From contig NZ_QAOF01000004.1 in the NCBI RefSeq assembly GCF_003050745.1, positions 186,001 through 250,000 of the forward strand: a stretch of 64,000 nucleotides of DNA, given 5' to 3'. A model generated the notes under the pieces. That model had not been told where the DNA came from and searched no databases. It saw nothing but the letters and a program-made list of their open reading frames with translations. The stretch's first letter is position 1; each line of letters opens with the position of its first letter. The position numbers and the translations under genes were made by a program. Source of the DNA: Sphingomonas sp. PP-CE-3G-477. GTDB taxonomy: Bacteria > Pseudomonadota > Alphaproteobacteria > Sphingomonadales > Sphingomonadaceae. This document shows positions 44,072-52,058 of the stretch, piece after piece.

Positions 44072-45531
44072 GCCGCTTCCGCTGGCAGCGTCGTCCAGCC
44101 CAGCCCTGGGATCGTGATCGAACGTTTGCCGGCGAGATCGGTGCGGCAGACGATCAGTTCGCGGCTTTCGATGTAGCCGATCAGCCGCTTCACCCGGCCG
44201 ATCGAACTCGTGCCGTACGTCGCTGCGATGCGCGCGTCCGAAGGGCAGGGTTCGCCTTCGCGCGCCGCACGCGCGACCAGCAGGAACGCGCCGAGCATGT
44301 CGTCCGGCAGCCCGCTCGCAACGTCGAGGGCGGCCGTCCAGGCTTCGTCGGTCATGTCGAAGATGCCGGCGCGGGCGCAGCTCAGGCGCCGGACGAAGCC
44401 GGGGAGATCGAGCGGCGGCTTGGCAAGACCGCCCATCCGGCAGCGCACCTGGAAATCCTGGAACAGCACCGACGGAGGTCGCAGCGTCGATTCCGGATCC
44501 TCGACGATCGCACGGAACACGTCGGCGTAGACCGCTTCGACCTCGTCGTCGGTCTTCTCAGGCGGCGGCGGCGCGGCTGTGCGCGGCTCGGGCGGGCGGG
44601 CGATGCCGTCGAGCAGTTCTTCCGCCGGCACGCGACGTGGGCGCGAATCGAACATCAGGCTGAGTTCGGGTGCGTCGACTACCGGCTCGGACAGCAGATC
44701 CTGCAGGTCCATCGGTGCGGCGCTGGGGAGGGGGGTGAGCTTCGGGCTCCCGCTCCGTGCCGACGTCGCCACGTCGCCGATCTTCACGGTGATCGGTCGC
44801 CGCGACACCGCCGGCCCGAGCGCCATGAACGTGCCGCGCTGGAGATCGCGAATCGCTTCCGCCTGGCGCCGTTCCATGCCGAGCAAATCCGCCGCGCGCG
44901 CCATGTCGATGTCCAGGAAGGTGCGGCCCATCAGGAAGTTCGACGCTTCCGCCGCGACGTTCTTCGCCAGCTTCGCCAGACGCTGTGTTGCGATCACGCC
45001 GGCGAGGCCGCGCTTACGGCCACGGCACATCAGGTTGGTCATTGCCGCCAGCGATGCGCGGCGGACCTCCTCGGAGACCTCGCCGCCGGTCACCGGCGCG
45101 AACATCTGCGCTTCGTCGACGACCACCAGCACCGGGTACCAATGCTCGCGCGGCGCATCGAACAGCGCGGACAGGAACGACGCGGCGCAGCGCATCTGGC
45201 CCTCGACCTCGAGCCCTTCGAGGCTGAGCACCGCGGACGTCCGATGTTCGCGCAACCGGGTAGCGATGCGCGAGATTTCGCGTTCGCTATAGTCGCCGGC
45301 TTCGATCACGACATGACCGTGCGGCCCCGCGAGCGTCACGAAATCGCCCTCCGGATCTATCACGATCTGCTGGACATGCCCCGCCGATCGCTCGAGCAAG
45401 CGGCGAAGCAGATGCGATTTTCCCGAGCCCGAATTGCCCTGCACCAACAGGCGGGTGGCGAGTAGTTCCTCCAGGTCGACGCCGACGGCAGTACCATTGC
45501 CGTCGGTGCCCATATTCACGCTAACCGTCAT
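44068..45531 (-). CDS. HerA-like P-loop ATPase (DUF87 type)
   Basis: A 487-residue protein with Walker A (GNSGSGKS, 32-39), Walker B (VLVVVDEAQMFAP), an arginine-rich stretch, then CRGRKRGLAGVIATQRLAKL as in HerA/FtsK-like pumps. The C-terminal region (DARIAATYGTSSIGRVKRLIGYIESRELI) looks like a winged helix. HerA proteins act on DNA ends and in defence systems with nucleases, but no NurA-like or other nuclease gene is adjacent here. The start at 45531 precedes the conserved part; the extended frame to 45660 overlaps the divergent DUF1003 gene. Confidence 0.82.
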   Translation of the reverse strand: MTVSVNMGTDGNGTAVGVDLEELLATRLLVQGNSGSGKSHLLRRLLERSAGHVQQIVIDPEGDFVTLAGPHGHVVIEAGDYSEREISRIATRLREHRTSAVLSLEGLEVEGQMRCAASFLSALFDAPREHWYPVLVVVDEAQMFAPVTGGEVSEEVRRASLAAMTNLMCRGRKRGLAGVIATQRLAKLAKNVAAEASNFLMGRTFLDIDMARAADLLGMERRQAEAIRDLQRGTFMALGPAVSRRPITVKIGDVATSARSGSPKLTPLPSAAPMDLQDLLSEPVVDAPELSLMFDSRPRRVPAEELLDGIARPPEPRTAAPPPPEKTDDEVEAVYADVFRAIVEDPESTLRPPSVLFQDFQVRCRMGGLAKPPLDLPGFVRRLSCARAGIFDMTDEAWTAALDVASGLPDDMLGAFLLVARAAREGEPCPSDARIAATYGTSSIGRVKRLIGYIESRELIVCRTDLAGKRSITIPGLGWTTLPAEAA

Positions 45532-45645
45532 GCCGCGCGTTTGGCAGGTGCGGGCGTGTGGGAGCAAGGAGTCTTTGTCGCTTCCGTCGCAAGTGGGGGG
45601 CTTTGCGCACTGGCATAATCCGCATTCCGGGCTAGGGCGCAAAAC

Positions 45646-46191
45646 ATGGCTACGAAACAATCCCTGCTCGCCGATCTCTCGCAGCGACTGCTCGGCAAGG
45701 CACCGGGCGACCTCGACGACGAGGAACGCCGTGTCCTCGCCGGCATCGAGGCGGGCACAACGGTCAGTCGCGATGCTGCCGACGTGTCGGATGAGCGATC
45801 GACGTTCGGCGAGCGGCTATCGGACCGCGTCGCCGCGATCGGCGGGTCGTGGGGGTTCATCATCGCGTTCAGTGCGGTGCTGATCGGCTGGATGCTGCTG
45901 AACTCGGATATCCTCGCGCATTTCGGGCGCGCGTTCGATCCGTACCCCTACATCTTCCTCAACCTGCTGCTGTCGACCGTGGCCGCGATCCAGGCGCCGG
46001 TGATCATGATGAGCCAGAACCGGCAATCGGCGAAGGATCGCTTGGCGGCGAGCCTCGACTACGAGACCAACCTGCGCGCCGAACTCGACATTTTGCGCGT
46101 GCACCACAAGATCGATCATCTGGTGCTCGCGCGGCTCGACGCGATCGAGCAGAAGATCGACGCTCTGGCGAAAACGGCCTCACCGTCCTAA
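45646..46191 (+). CDS. DUF1003 membrane protein
   Basis: A 181-residue protein with two membrane segments (WGFIIAFSAVLIGWMLLN and FLNLLLSTVAAIQAPVIMM) and the DUF1003 motif NRQSAKDRLAASLDYETNLRAELDI, followed by a coiled coil. Function unknown. It diverges from the HerA-like gene. Confidence 0.88.
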   Translation: MATKQSLLADLSQRLLGKAPGDLDDEERRVLAGIEAGTTVSRDAADVSDERSTFGERLSDRVAAIGGSWGFIIAFSAVLIGWMLLNSDILAHFGRAFDPYPYIFLNLLLSTVAAIQAPVIMMSQNRQSAKDRLAASLDYETNLRAELDILRVHHKIDHLVLARLDAIEQKIDALAKTASPS

Positions 46192-46221
46192 AGCCACCGC
46201 ATCAGGCTATTAGAGGCACCG

Positions 46222-46965
46222 ATGGCAGGCCATTCCAAATACAAGAATATCATGTACCGCAAGGGCGCGCAGGACAAGAAGCGCTCGTCGGCGTTCAGCA
46301 AGCTCAGCCGGGAAATCACGGTCGCGGCCAAGATGGGCCTGCCCGACGTCGACATGAACCCGCGCCTGCGTGCGGCGGTCAACGCGGCCAAGGCGGCGTC
46401 GCTGCCGAAGGAGAATATCCAGCGCTCGATCGACAAGGCTAGCCGCGGCGACGCCGAGAATTACGAGGAAATCCGCTACGAGGGTTTCGGCCCCGGCGGC
46501 GTGTCGCTGATCATCGAGGCGCTGACCGACAACCGCAACCGCACCGCGACCAACGTGCGTGTCGCGGTCGGAAAGAACGGCGGCAACCTCGGCGCGGGCG
46601 GCTCTGTCAGCCACGCGTTCGATCGCGTCGGTCTGATCTCGTATCCGGCGAGCGCGGGCGATGCTGACACGGTGTTCGAAGCGGCGCTCGAAGCGGGCGC
46701 CGAGGACGTCACGTCGAGCGAGGACGGCCATGAGGTCTGGACCGCGCAGGGCGACCTCCACGAGGTGGCGAAGGCTCTGGAAGCGAAGCTCGGCGAGGCC
46801 GAAGGCGCGAAGCTCGCCTGGCGCCCTCAAGTGATGGTCGCGGTCGGTGCAGACGATGCGGCGACCCTGTTCAAGCTGATCGACGCGCTCGACGACGACG
46901 ACGACGTGCAGACCGTCTGGGGCAATTACGAGATCTCCGACGAGATCATGGAGACGCTCGGTTGA
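46222..46965 (+). CDS. yebC: YebC/PmpR family regulator/translation factor
   Basis: A 247-residue YebC-family protein: [26 protein letters not shown] at the start and the DNA- or RNA-contacting region [26 protein letters not shown]. Family members are regulators or act on stalled ribosomes at proline stretches. In proteobacteria it is commonly upstream of ruvC, as here. Confidence 0.93.
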   Translation: MAGHSKYKNIMYRKGAQDKKRSSAFSKLSREITVAAKMGLPDVDMNPRLRAAVNAAKAASLPKENIQRSIDKASRGDAENYEEIRYEGFGPGGVSLIIEALTDNRNRTATNVRVAVGKNGGNLGAGGSVSHAFDRVGLISYPASAGDADTVFEAALEAGAEDVTSSEDGHEVWTAQGDLHEVAKALEAKLGEAEGAKLAWRPQVMVAVGADDAATLFKLIDALDDDDDVQTVWGNYEISDEIMETLG

Positions 46966-46983
46966 ACGGCTCGGGGTTGAGAT

Positions 46984-47168
46984 GAAGAAGGTTGGTTCGC
47001 GCGGAGGCGCGGAGGCGCGGAGAGTAGCGCTTCGTGCAATCGTCTTCCGCGCTAGCGGCCTGTCACCTGTCGGCCAGCCCGATGAAGTGAAAGTCCCGCT
47101 GACGCGAGACGATAGCCAAAAGCGTACCCCCTCCGCGCCTCCGCGCCTCCGCGCGAACCAATCTTCTT
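46984..47168 (+). repeat. 185-bp element with long terminal inverted repeats
   Basis: Left arm 46984-47023 (core GGTTCGCGCGGAGGCGCGG) and right arm 47131-47168 (core CCGCGCCTCCGCGCGAACC) match over about 38 bases with few changes. The internal part is about 107 bp with no ORF of note. The arrangement is like a MITE, though no target-site duplication is clear. It fills most of the yebC-ruvC gap. Confidence 0.75.
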
Positions 47169-47178
47169 CTTCCTTCTC

Positions 47179-47685
47179 ATGATCATCCTAGGACTAGACC
47201 CGGGCCTAGGCACAACAGGCTGGGGCATCATCCGCGCCGACGGCAACCGCCTGAGCCATATCGCCAACGGCCAGATCAAGACCGACCCGTCGATGGCGCT
47301 CCCTCGCCGCCTGACAGCGCTCTACAATGCGCTGATCGACGTCATCCGCACCGAACGCCCCGATGGTGCCGCGGTCGAGGAAGTGCTCGGCAACACCAAC
47401 GCGCAATCGACGTTGAAGCTCGGGCAAGCGCGCGGCGTCGTGCTTCTGGCTGCCGCCGGCGCAGGGCTGCATATCGGCGAATATCACCCCTCGACCGTCA
47501 AGAAGGGCGTCGTCGGCACCGGCGGCGCGGACAAGAAGCAGATCCAGGCGATGATGGCGGTACTGCTGCCCGGCGCCAAGCTTGCCGGGCCCGACGCCGC
47601 CGATGCGCTCGCGGTCGCGATCACGCATGCGCATCACGTCGCGAGTGCCGCCGCCCTGGCGCGGCGATCCGGTATCGGCGCCTGA
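47179..47685 (+). CDS. ruvC: Crossover junction endodeoxyribonuclease RuvC
   Basis: Cuts Holliday junctions during recombination. The 168-residue protein has the acidic residues in [34 protein letters not shown] and the C-terminal [17 protein letters not shown]. Length is normal. It is followed by a regulator and then ruvA rather than by ruvA directly. Confidence 0.95.
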   Translation: MIILGLDPGLGTTGWGIIRADGNRLSHIANGQIKTDPSMALPRRLTALYNALIDVIRTERPDGAAVEEVLGNTNAQSTLKLGQARGVVLLAAAGAGLHIGEYHPSTVKKGVVGTGGADKKQIQAMMAVLLPGAKLAGPDAADALAVAITHAHHVASAAALARRSGIGA

Positions 47686-48031
47686 TCCTCGCCGGCGCGT
47701 CCGGCTCGGTCTTAGAAGCTTTGAAGACCCGGCGACGCGTGATAGTCTTTGTCAAACGTCGATCATGACGCTGAGATCGGACAAAGTCCGACATCTAGAG
47801 TTGGCAGGTAAACTGCTCCCCGCAGAACTTATCGACGGCGTTCACGGACGACGATCGTAACTAAGACGGACTGTCCGACTGACACTCCGCGTGCTCGATG
47901 CGTTTCTAGATTTGGGTCCATAACGGATGCAAATTCCAAGACTTACCGGCCATTAAAGTTTTTCTGGCCAGACCGATGACAGTGTGGCAGTCGCGCCATG
48001 GTTAATTTTTAATATAGATCAAGGTAGAGCG
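47686..48031. other. AT-richer intergenic region upstream of the AraC-type gene
   Basis: This 346-bp stretch has no convincing gene. Its second half (47900-48030) is clearly less GC-rich than its neighbours, with GGCCATTAAAGTTTTTCTGGCC (an imperfect palindrome around 47951-47972) and TTAATTTTTAATATAGATC before the start of the next gene. It probably holds that gene's promoter. Confidence 0.5.
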
Positions 48032-49021
48032 ATGAACCTCGATCAGGTAAGCGGCGGCACCAACAGCCATAATGTTCCGGCAGGCGCGTTTGCGATGCCA
48101 CCCGGAATGCGGATGCGGTACGATCTCCCCGATCCCAGTCTGTCCGAATATCTGACGGGCTATGCGATCTATGCATCGGACGATCGTACCCCGATGCTCA
48201 ACTGGTATCTGCCCGCCCCGGCGATGATCTCGGTCGTCGTCGATGCGGGCCCGTTGACCGTATCGATCGGCAATCACCGGTTCGGGCCAGTCGATCGGGC
48301 CAGCTTCTACGGCCCTACCAGCCGCGCCTTCCGGACGGAAACGACCGGTGGGATCGCCGTAGGCATCGGCCTGAGCGCGCTGGGCTGGTCGCGACTGACG
48401 GCCCGGTCGGCAGGCGATTTCCACAATCGGGTCACGCCATTGTCGGCAGTGCTCGGTGCAGAGCTTTCCGCGCGTCTGATCGAGGGGCTCGATGCGCTGG
48501 ACGATGACTCGTTCATCAAGCCGCTGCTCGACGCGGTTCTCGGTCCGCTGTTCCAGCGAGCGCACCCGCGCGAAGACCTGATCCGCGCCTTCACCGCGCT
48601 GACGGTGACCGACGGCGTGATCGAGATGAAGGACGTCGCCGATCGACTCGATATCCCGACGCACGAACTGCGGCGCATGGCGACGCGGCATTTCGGCATG
48701 CCGCCGAAGCTGCTGCTGCGTCGCGCGCGGTTTCTCCGGTCGTTCATCGGGCTGATCCGGACGGACGGCATGGCCGACTATTCGAAGATCGACAGCAGCT
48801 ATTTCGATGCTTCGCATTTCCTGCGCGACGCAGGCACCTTCCTCGGCACGACGCCGCGGCGTTTCGTGGCATCCGACACGGTATTTCTGAGGGCAAGCCT
48901 GCGTGCGCGCGCTGCCGTGATCGGCGCGCCGACCCAGGCCCTTCACGGCGTCGTCAAACCGCCTGCGCCGGTCACGGGGCGATCGACGACCGGGGAAGAT
49001 CGGTTGCGGCCCAGCGTGTAA
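48032..49021 (+). CDS. AraC-family transcriptional regulator
   Basis: A 329-residue protein. The N-terminal two-thirds resemble ligand-sensing domains of AraC regulators of the AraC_binding or anti-activator kind (GPVDRASFYGPTSRAFRTETTGG). The C-terminal part (MKDVADRLDIPTHELRRMATRHFGMPPKLLLRRARFLR, then FDASHFLRDAGTFLGTTPRRF) is a two-helix-turn-helix AraC DNA-binding domain. The start at 48032 follows AAGGTAGAGC; the frame upstream lies in AT-rich DNA. It sits between ruvC and ruvA and is not part of DNA repair by family. Confidence 0.8.
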   Translation: MNLDQVSGGTNSHNVPAGAFAMPPGMRMRYDLPDPSLSEYLTGYAIYASDDRTPMLNWYLPAPAMISVVVDAGPLTVSIGNHRFGPVDRASFYGPTSRAFRTETTGGIAVGIGLSALGWSRLTARSAGDFHNRVTPLSAVLGAELSARLIEGLDALDDDSFIKPLLDAVLGPLFQRAHPREDLIRAFTALTVTDGVIEMKDVADRLDIPTHELRRMATRHFGMPPKLLLRRARFLRSFIGLIRTDGMADYSKIDSSYFDASHFLRDAGTFLGTTPRRFVASDTVFLRASLRARAAVIGAPTQALHGVVKPPAPVTGRSTTGEDRLRPSV

Positions 49022-49092
49022 TGGGCCGTGAAGTGCGGAGAGCGGATTTTGACTGGATGACGACGCTCCTCCTTTGATCTACCGCATGCCGA

Positions 49093-49692
49093 ATGATCGT
49101 GCATCTCAAGGGACGTCTGGATTCAACGGGTATCGACCATGCCGTGATCGACGTCGGTGGCGTCGGGTATCTGGTCGGTGCGTCGGCGCGCACGCTGTCG
49201 GCCTTGGGCCCAATCGGCGAGGCTTGTACCGTGTTCACCGAATTGCTGGTGGGCGAGGATTTTCAGCGGCTCGTGGGATTTTCGAGCGCAGACGAGCGCG
49301 ACTGGTTCCGGTTGCTGACCGGAGTGCAGGGGGTCGGCGCCCGCGTCGCGCTCGCGATCCTGTCGGCGTTGGAGCCCGTCGACCTGAGCCGTGCGATCGC
49401 GAGTGGCGACAAGGCGATGGTCGCGCGCGCGAACGGCGTGGGGCCGAAGCTTGCACAGCGCATCGTGATGGAACTGAAGGACAAGGTCGGCGGCATCGCG
49501 CTTGGGCTCGGGCCGGCGGTGGTCAACGCCGCGCCGGGCGCGTCTGCGGATGCGGTGTCGGCATTGCTCAACCTTGGGTTCCGCCCGAACGAGGCGAGTG
49601 TCGCGGTAGCGGCGGCGGACGAGGAGCTGGGGCCTGGGGCTTCGCTCGACGCGCTGGTGCGGCTGGCGTTGCGCAAGGCGTCGAAGTCGTAG
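49093..49692 (+). CDS. ruvA: Holliday junction DNA helicase subunit RuvA
   Basis: Binds Holliday junctions and recruits RuvB. The 199-residue protein begins MIVHLKGRL and has the helix-hairpin-helix parts [17 protein letters not shown] and [19 protein letters not shown], and a C-terminal RuvB-binding domain ([23 protein letters not shown]). Length is normal. Confidence 0.95.
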   Translation: MIVHLKGRLDSTGIDHAVIDVGGVGYLVGASARTLSALGPIGEACTVFTELLVGEDFQRLVGFSSADERDWFRLLTGVQGVGARVALAILSALEPVDLSRAIASGDKAMVARANGVGPKLAQRIVMELKDKVGGIALGLGPAVVNAAPGASADAVSALLNLGFRPNEASVAVAAADEELGPGASLDALVRLALRKASKS

Positions 49693-49739
49693 TTTCGGAC
49701 TCGTTCGGTTCGTTCTTAACCCTCCGCTCGCTCCCACGT

Positions 49740-49811
49740 CCGTTCGTGCTGAGCGAAGTCGAAGCACCATCTCTTGGGGCACACCCTTCGACTTCGCTCA
49801 GGGCGAACGGG
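49740..49811 (+). repeat. CGTTCGTGCTGAGCGAAGTCGAAG-type inverted repeat (copy 1)
   Basis: CCGTTCGTGCTGAGCGAAG plus TCGAAG at the left and CTTCGACTTCGCTCAGGG plus CGAACGG at the right, 72 bp in all. It lies between the convergent ruvA and 2-hydroxyacid dehydrogenase genes. Confidence 0.8.
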
Positions 49812-49841
49812 AAGGGGGCTTGGTTTCACAAGGTCCCTGTC

Positions 49842-50750
49842 TCAGAGTGCGGTCGGCAGCGGTCGTCCGGCAAAATGCGCGTCGAGGTTCGCAACCACCA
49901 ACGCCGCCATCGCCGCCCGCCCGTCGACGGTCGCGCTACCCTGATGCGGTGACAGGACCACTTGGTTCATCGCCTCGAGTGCGTCGGGAACGGCAGGTTC
50001 GTCGGCGAATACGTCGAGCCCCGCCCCGGCGATCGTCCCAGCCTGAAGCGCGGCTAGCAGCGCCGGTTCGTCGACCAAGCTCCCCCGAGCGATGTTGACG
50101 AGGATACCGTCCTCGCCAAGCGCCTTGAGAACACCCGCATCCACGATATGCGACGTCGCCTCGCCCCCAGGTGCGGCAATGATCAGAACGTCGCATGCTC
50201 CCGCAAGCGAAGCGATGTCGGCATGAAATACGCCCGCGAAATCCGGCTTGGCGGAACGCGCGGTGTAGTGAAGTTCGTTCGCAAACGGCGCAGCACGCTT
50301 GGCGATGGCCCTCCCGATCCGGCCGAGCCCGAAGATCCCGATCCGTCGCCCGCTCGCCCGGCGCGCGAGATCGACCTGCCACCCGCCGTCCCGCACCGCA
50401 CGGTCGTTCGCGACGATCCGCCGCTGCACCGCCAGCATTAGCCCGATCGCGAGGTCCGCGACGTCGTCGGTCAGCACGTCCGGCGTCGTCGTCACCGCGA
50501 TGCCGCGTGCCTTGGTCGCGGCAAGGTCGATCCCGTCATAGCCGACGCCGTGGATCGCGACGATCTCCAGCGCCGGAAAACGATCGAGTAGCGCCGCATC
50601 CACCACGCTGCTCCCGCCACCGACGATCGCGCGCGTCGTCCCGGGCGGATCCTTGCGGTGCAACGTGAAGCGCTCGGCGAGTGTCGCCTCCAGCGCGGGC
50701 GAGACTCCGCCCAGCAGATACAAATCGTGGTGCGAGGTGTCGTTGGTCAT
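49842..50750 (-). CDS. D-isomer-specific 2-hydroxyacid dehydrogenase
   Basis: A 302-residue NAD(P)H-dependent oxidoreductase: Rossmann motif [16 protein letters not shown], substrate-binding [11 protein letters not shown], catalytic Arg in [10 protein letters not shown], Glu and His in [23 protein letters not shown]. It resembles glyoxylate/hydroxypyruvate reductases. It lies on the minus strand between ruvA and ruvB, breaking the ruvAB pair. Confidence 0.92.
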   Translation of the reverse strand: MTNDTSHHDLYLLGGVSPALEATLAERFTLHRKDPPGTTRAIVGGGSSVVDAALLDRFPALEIVAIHGVGYDGIDLAATKARGIAVTTTPDVLTDDVADLAIGLMLAVQRRIVANDRAVRDGGWQVDLARRASGRRIGIFGLGRIGRAIAKRAAPFANELHYTARSAKPDFAGVFHADIASLAGACDVLIIAAPGGEATSHIVDAGVLKALGEDGILVNIARGSLVDEPALLAALQAGTIAGAGLDVFADEPAVPDALEAMNQVVLSPHQGSATVDGRAAMAALVVANLDAHFAGRPLPTAL

Positions 50751-50803
50751 CCCACCCCCATAGCCGCCTTGCCCCCTTCACCGCGAGCGCGCTATCGCAG
50801 GGT

Positions 50804-51829
50804 GTGACCGATACAGACCGCATCCTGACTGCCGCCAAGCGTCCCGAAGACGTCGACGCCGCGCTGCGCCCGAAGACGCTCGACGAATTCGTCGGGCAGA
50901 AGGCCGCGCGGGAGAATTTGCGCATTTTCATCCAGGCGGCAAAATCGCGGGGCGATGCGCTCGATCACGTGCTGTTCTTCGGGCCGCCGGGACTCGGCAA
51001 GACCACGCTCGCGCAGATCGTCGCGCGCGAAATGGGAGTCGGGTTCCGCGCCACCTCGGGGCCCGTGATCGCCAAGTCGGGCGATCTCGCCGCGCTGCTG
51101 ACCAATCTCGAGGATGGCGACGTGCTGTTCATCGACGAGATCCACCGGTTGCAGCCTGCGGTCGAGGAAGTGCTGTACCCGGCGATGGAGGATCGTGCGC
51201 TCGACCTGATGATCGGCGAGGGCCCGAGCGCGCGATCGGTGCGGATCGACCTGCCGCGGTTCACGCTGATCGGCGCGACCACGCGGCAGGGGTTGCTGAC
51301 GACGCCGCTGCGCGATCGCTTCGGCATCCCGGTGCGGCTGCAATTCTACACGGTCGAGGAGCTGGAGCGCGTCGTCACGCGCGCGGCGGGGTTGCTCGGA
51401 CTGGGCATCGCCAAGGACGGCGCAATGGAGATCGCTCGTCGTGCGCGTGGCACGCCGCGCATCGCCGGGCGTTTGCTGCGGCGAGTGCGCGATTTCGCCA
51501 ATGTCGCAGGGCATGAGACAGTCGATGCACGCGCGGCGGATGCGGCGCTCAACCGGCTGGAGGTCGATTCGCTCGGGCTCGACGCGATGGACCGCCGCTA
51601 TCTGATGATGATCGCCGACATCTACCGCGGCGGCCCGGTCGGCGTGGAGACTCTTGCGGCAGGTCTCAGCGAACCGCGCGACACGATCGAGGAAGTTATC
51701 GAGCCATATCTGATCCAGTTGGGTCTGATCGCGCGCACTGCTCGCGGTCGGTTCCTGAATGCGGGAGGGTGGAAGCACCTCGGCCTCAACCCGCCCGCCG
51801 GCAGCCAGGACGGCCTGTTCGACGCGTAA
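50804..51829 (+). CDS. ruvB: Holliday junction DNA helicase subunit RuvB
   Basis: Motor ATPase of branch migration. The 341-residue protein has Walker [10 protein letters not shown], Walker [10 protein letters not shown], sensor motif [20 protein letters not shown], and a C-terminal winged helix. GTG at 50804 is chosen as start since it gives the family N-terminus ([14 protein letters not shown]); upstream codons in frame lie over the divergent dehydrogenase gene. Confidence 0.94.
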   Translation: MTDTDRILTAAKRPEDVDAALRPKTLDEFVGQKAARENLRIFIQAAKSRGDALDHVLFFGPPGLGKTTLAQIVAREMGVGFRATSGPVIAKSGDLAALLTNLEDGDVLFIDEIHRLQPAVEEVLYPAMEDRALDLMIGEGPSARSVRIDLPRFTLIGATTRQGLLTTPLRDRFGIPVRLQFYTVEELERVVTRAAGLLGLGIAKDGAMEIARRARGTPRIAGRLLRRVRDFANVAGHETVDARAADAALNRLEVDSLGLDAMDRRYLMMIADIYRGGPVGVETLAAGLSEPRDTIEEVIEPYLIQLGLIARTARGRFLNAGGWKHLGLNPPAGSQDGLFDA

Positions 51830-51850
51830 CTGGTTGCGTACGCGCTACCG

Positions 51851-51907
51851 TGTTTCCCCGCGAAGGCGGGGACCCAGACTGGGCTCCCGCCTTCGCGGGA
51901 GAACAAG
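51851..51907 (+). repeat. Short inverted repeat, CGCGAAGGCGGG family (copy 6)
   Basis: GTTTCCCCGCGAAGGCGGGG and TCCCGCCTTCGCGGGAGAAC flank CCCAGACTGGG. It follows ruvB. The rest of the gap to 52058 has nothing recognisable. Confidence 0.8.
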
Positions 51908-52058
51908 GGGGAGGGGCAACCGGAGCCGATGAGATTTACGCGCCGCGATCAGCACCAATCTCATTTGTAATAATCCCCACCGCCAGATCGATAGAACTTC
52001 ACCCCGACACTGCTTTTGTTGCGTGGCACCCAAGCGTTTCATCTGATAGCCAACCCGA

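Noticed and set aside
47765..47860. 31-codon ORF between ruvC and the AraC-type gene
   Set aside because: No ribosome-binding site and no resemblance to a known protein; probably chance.
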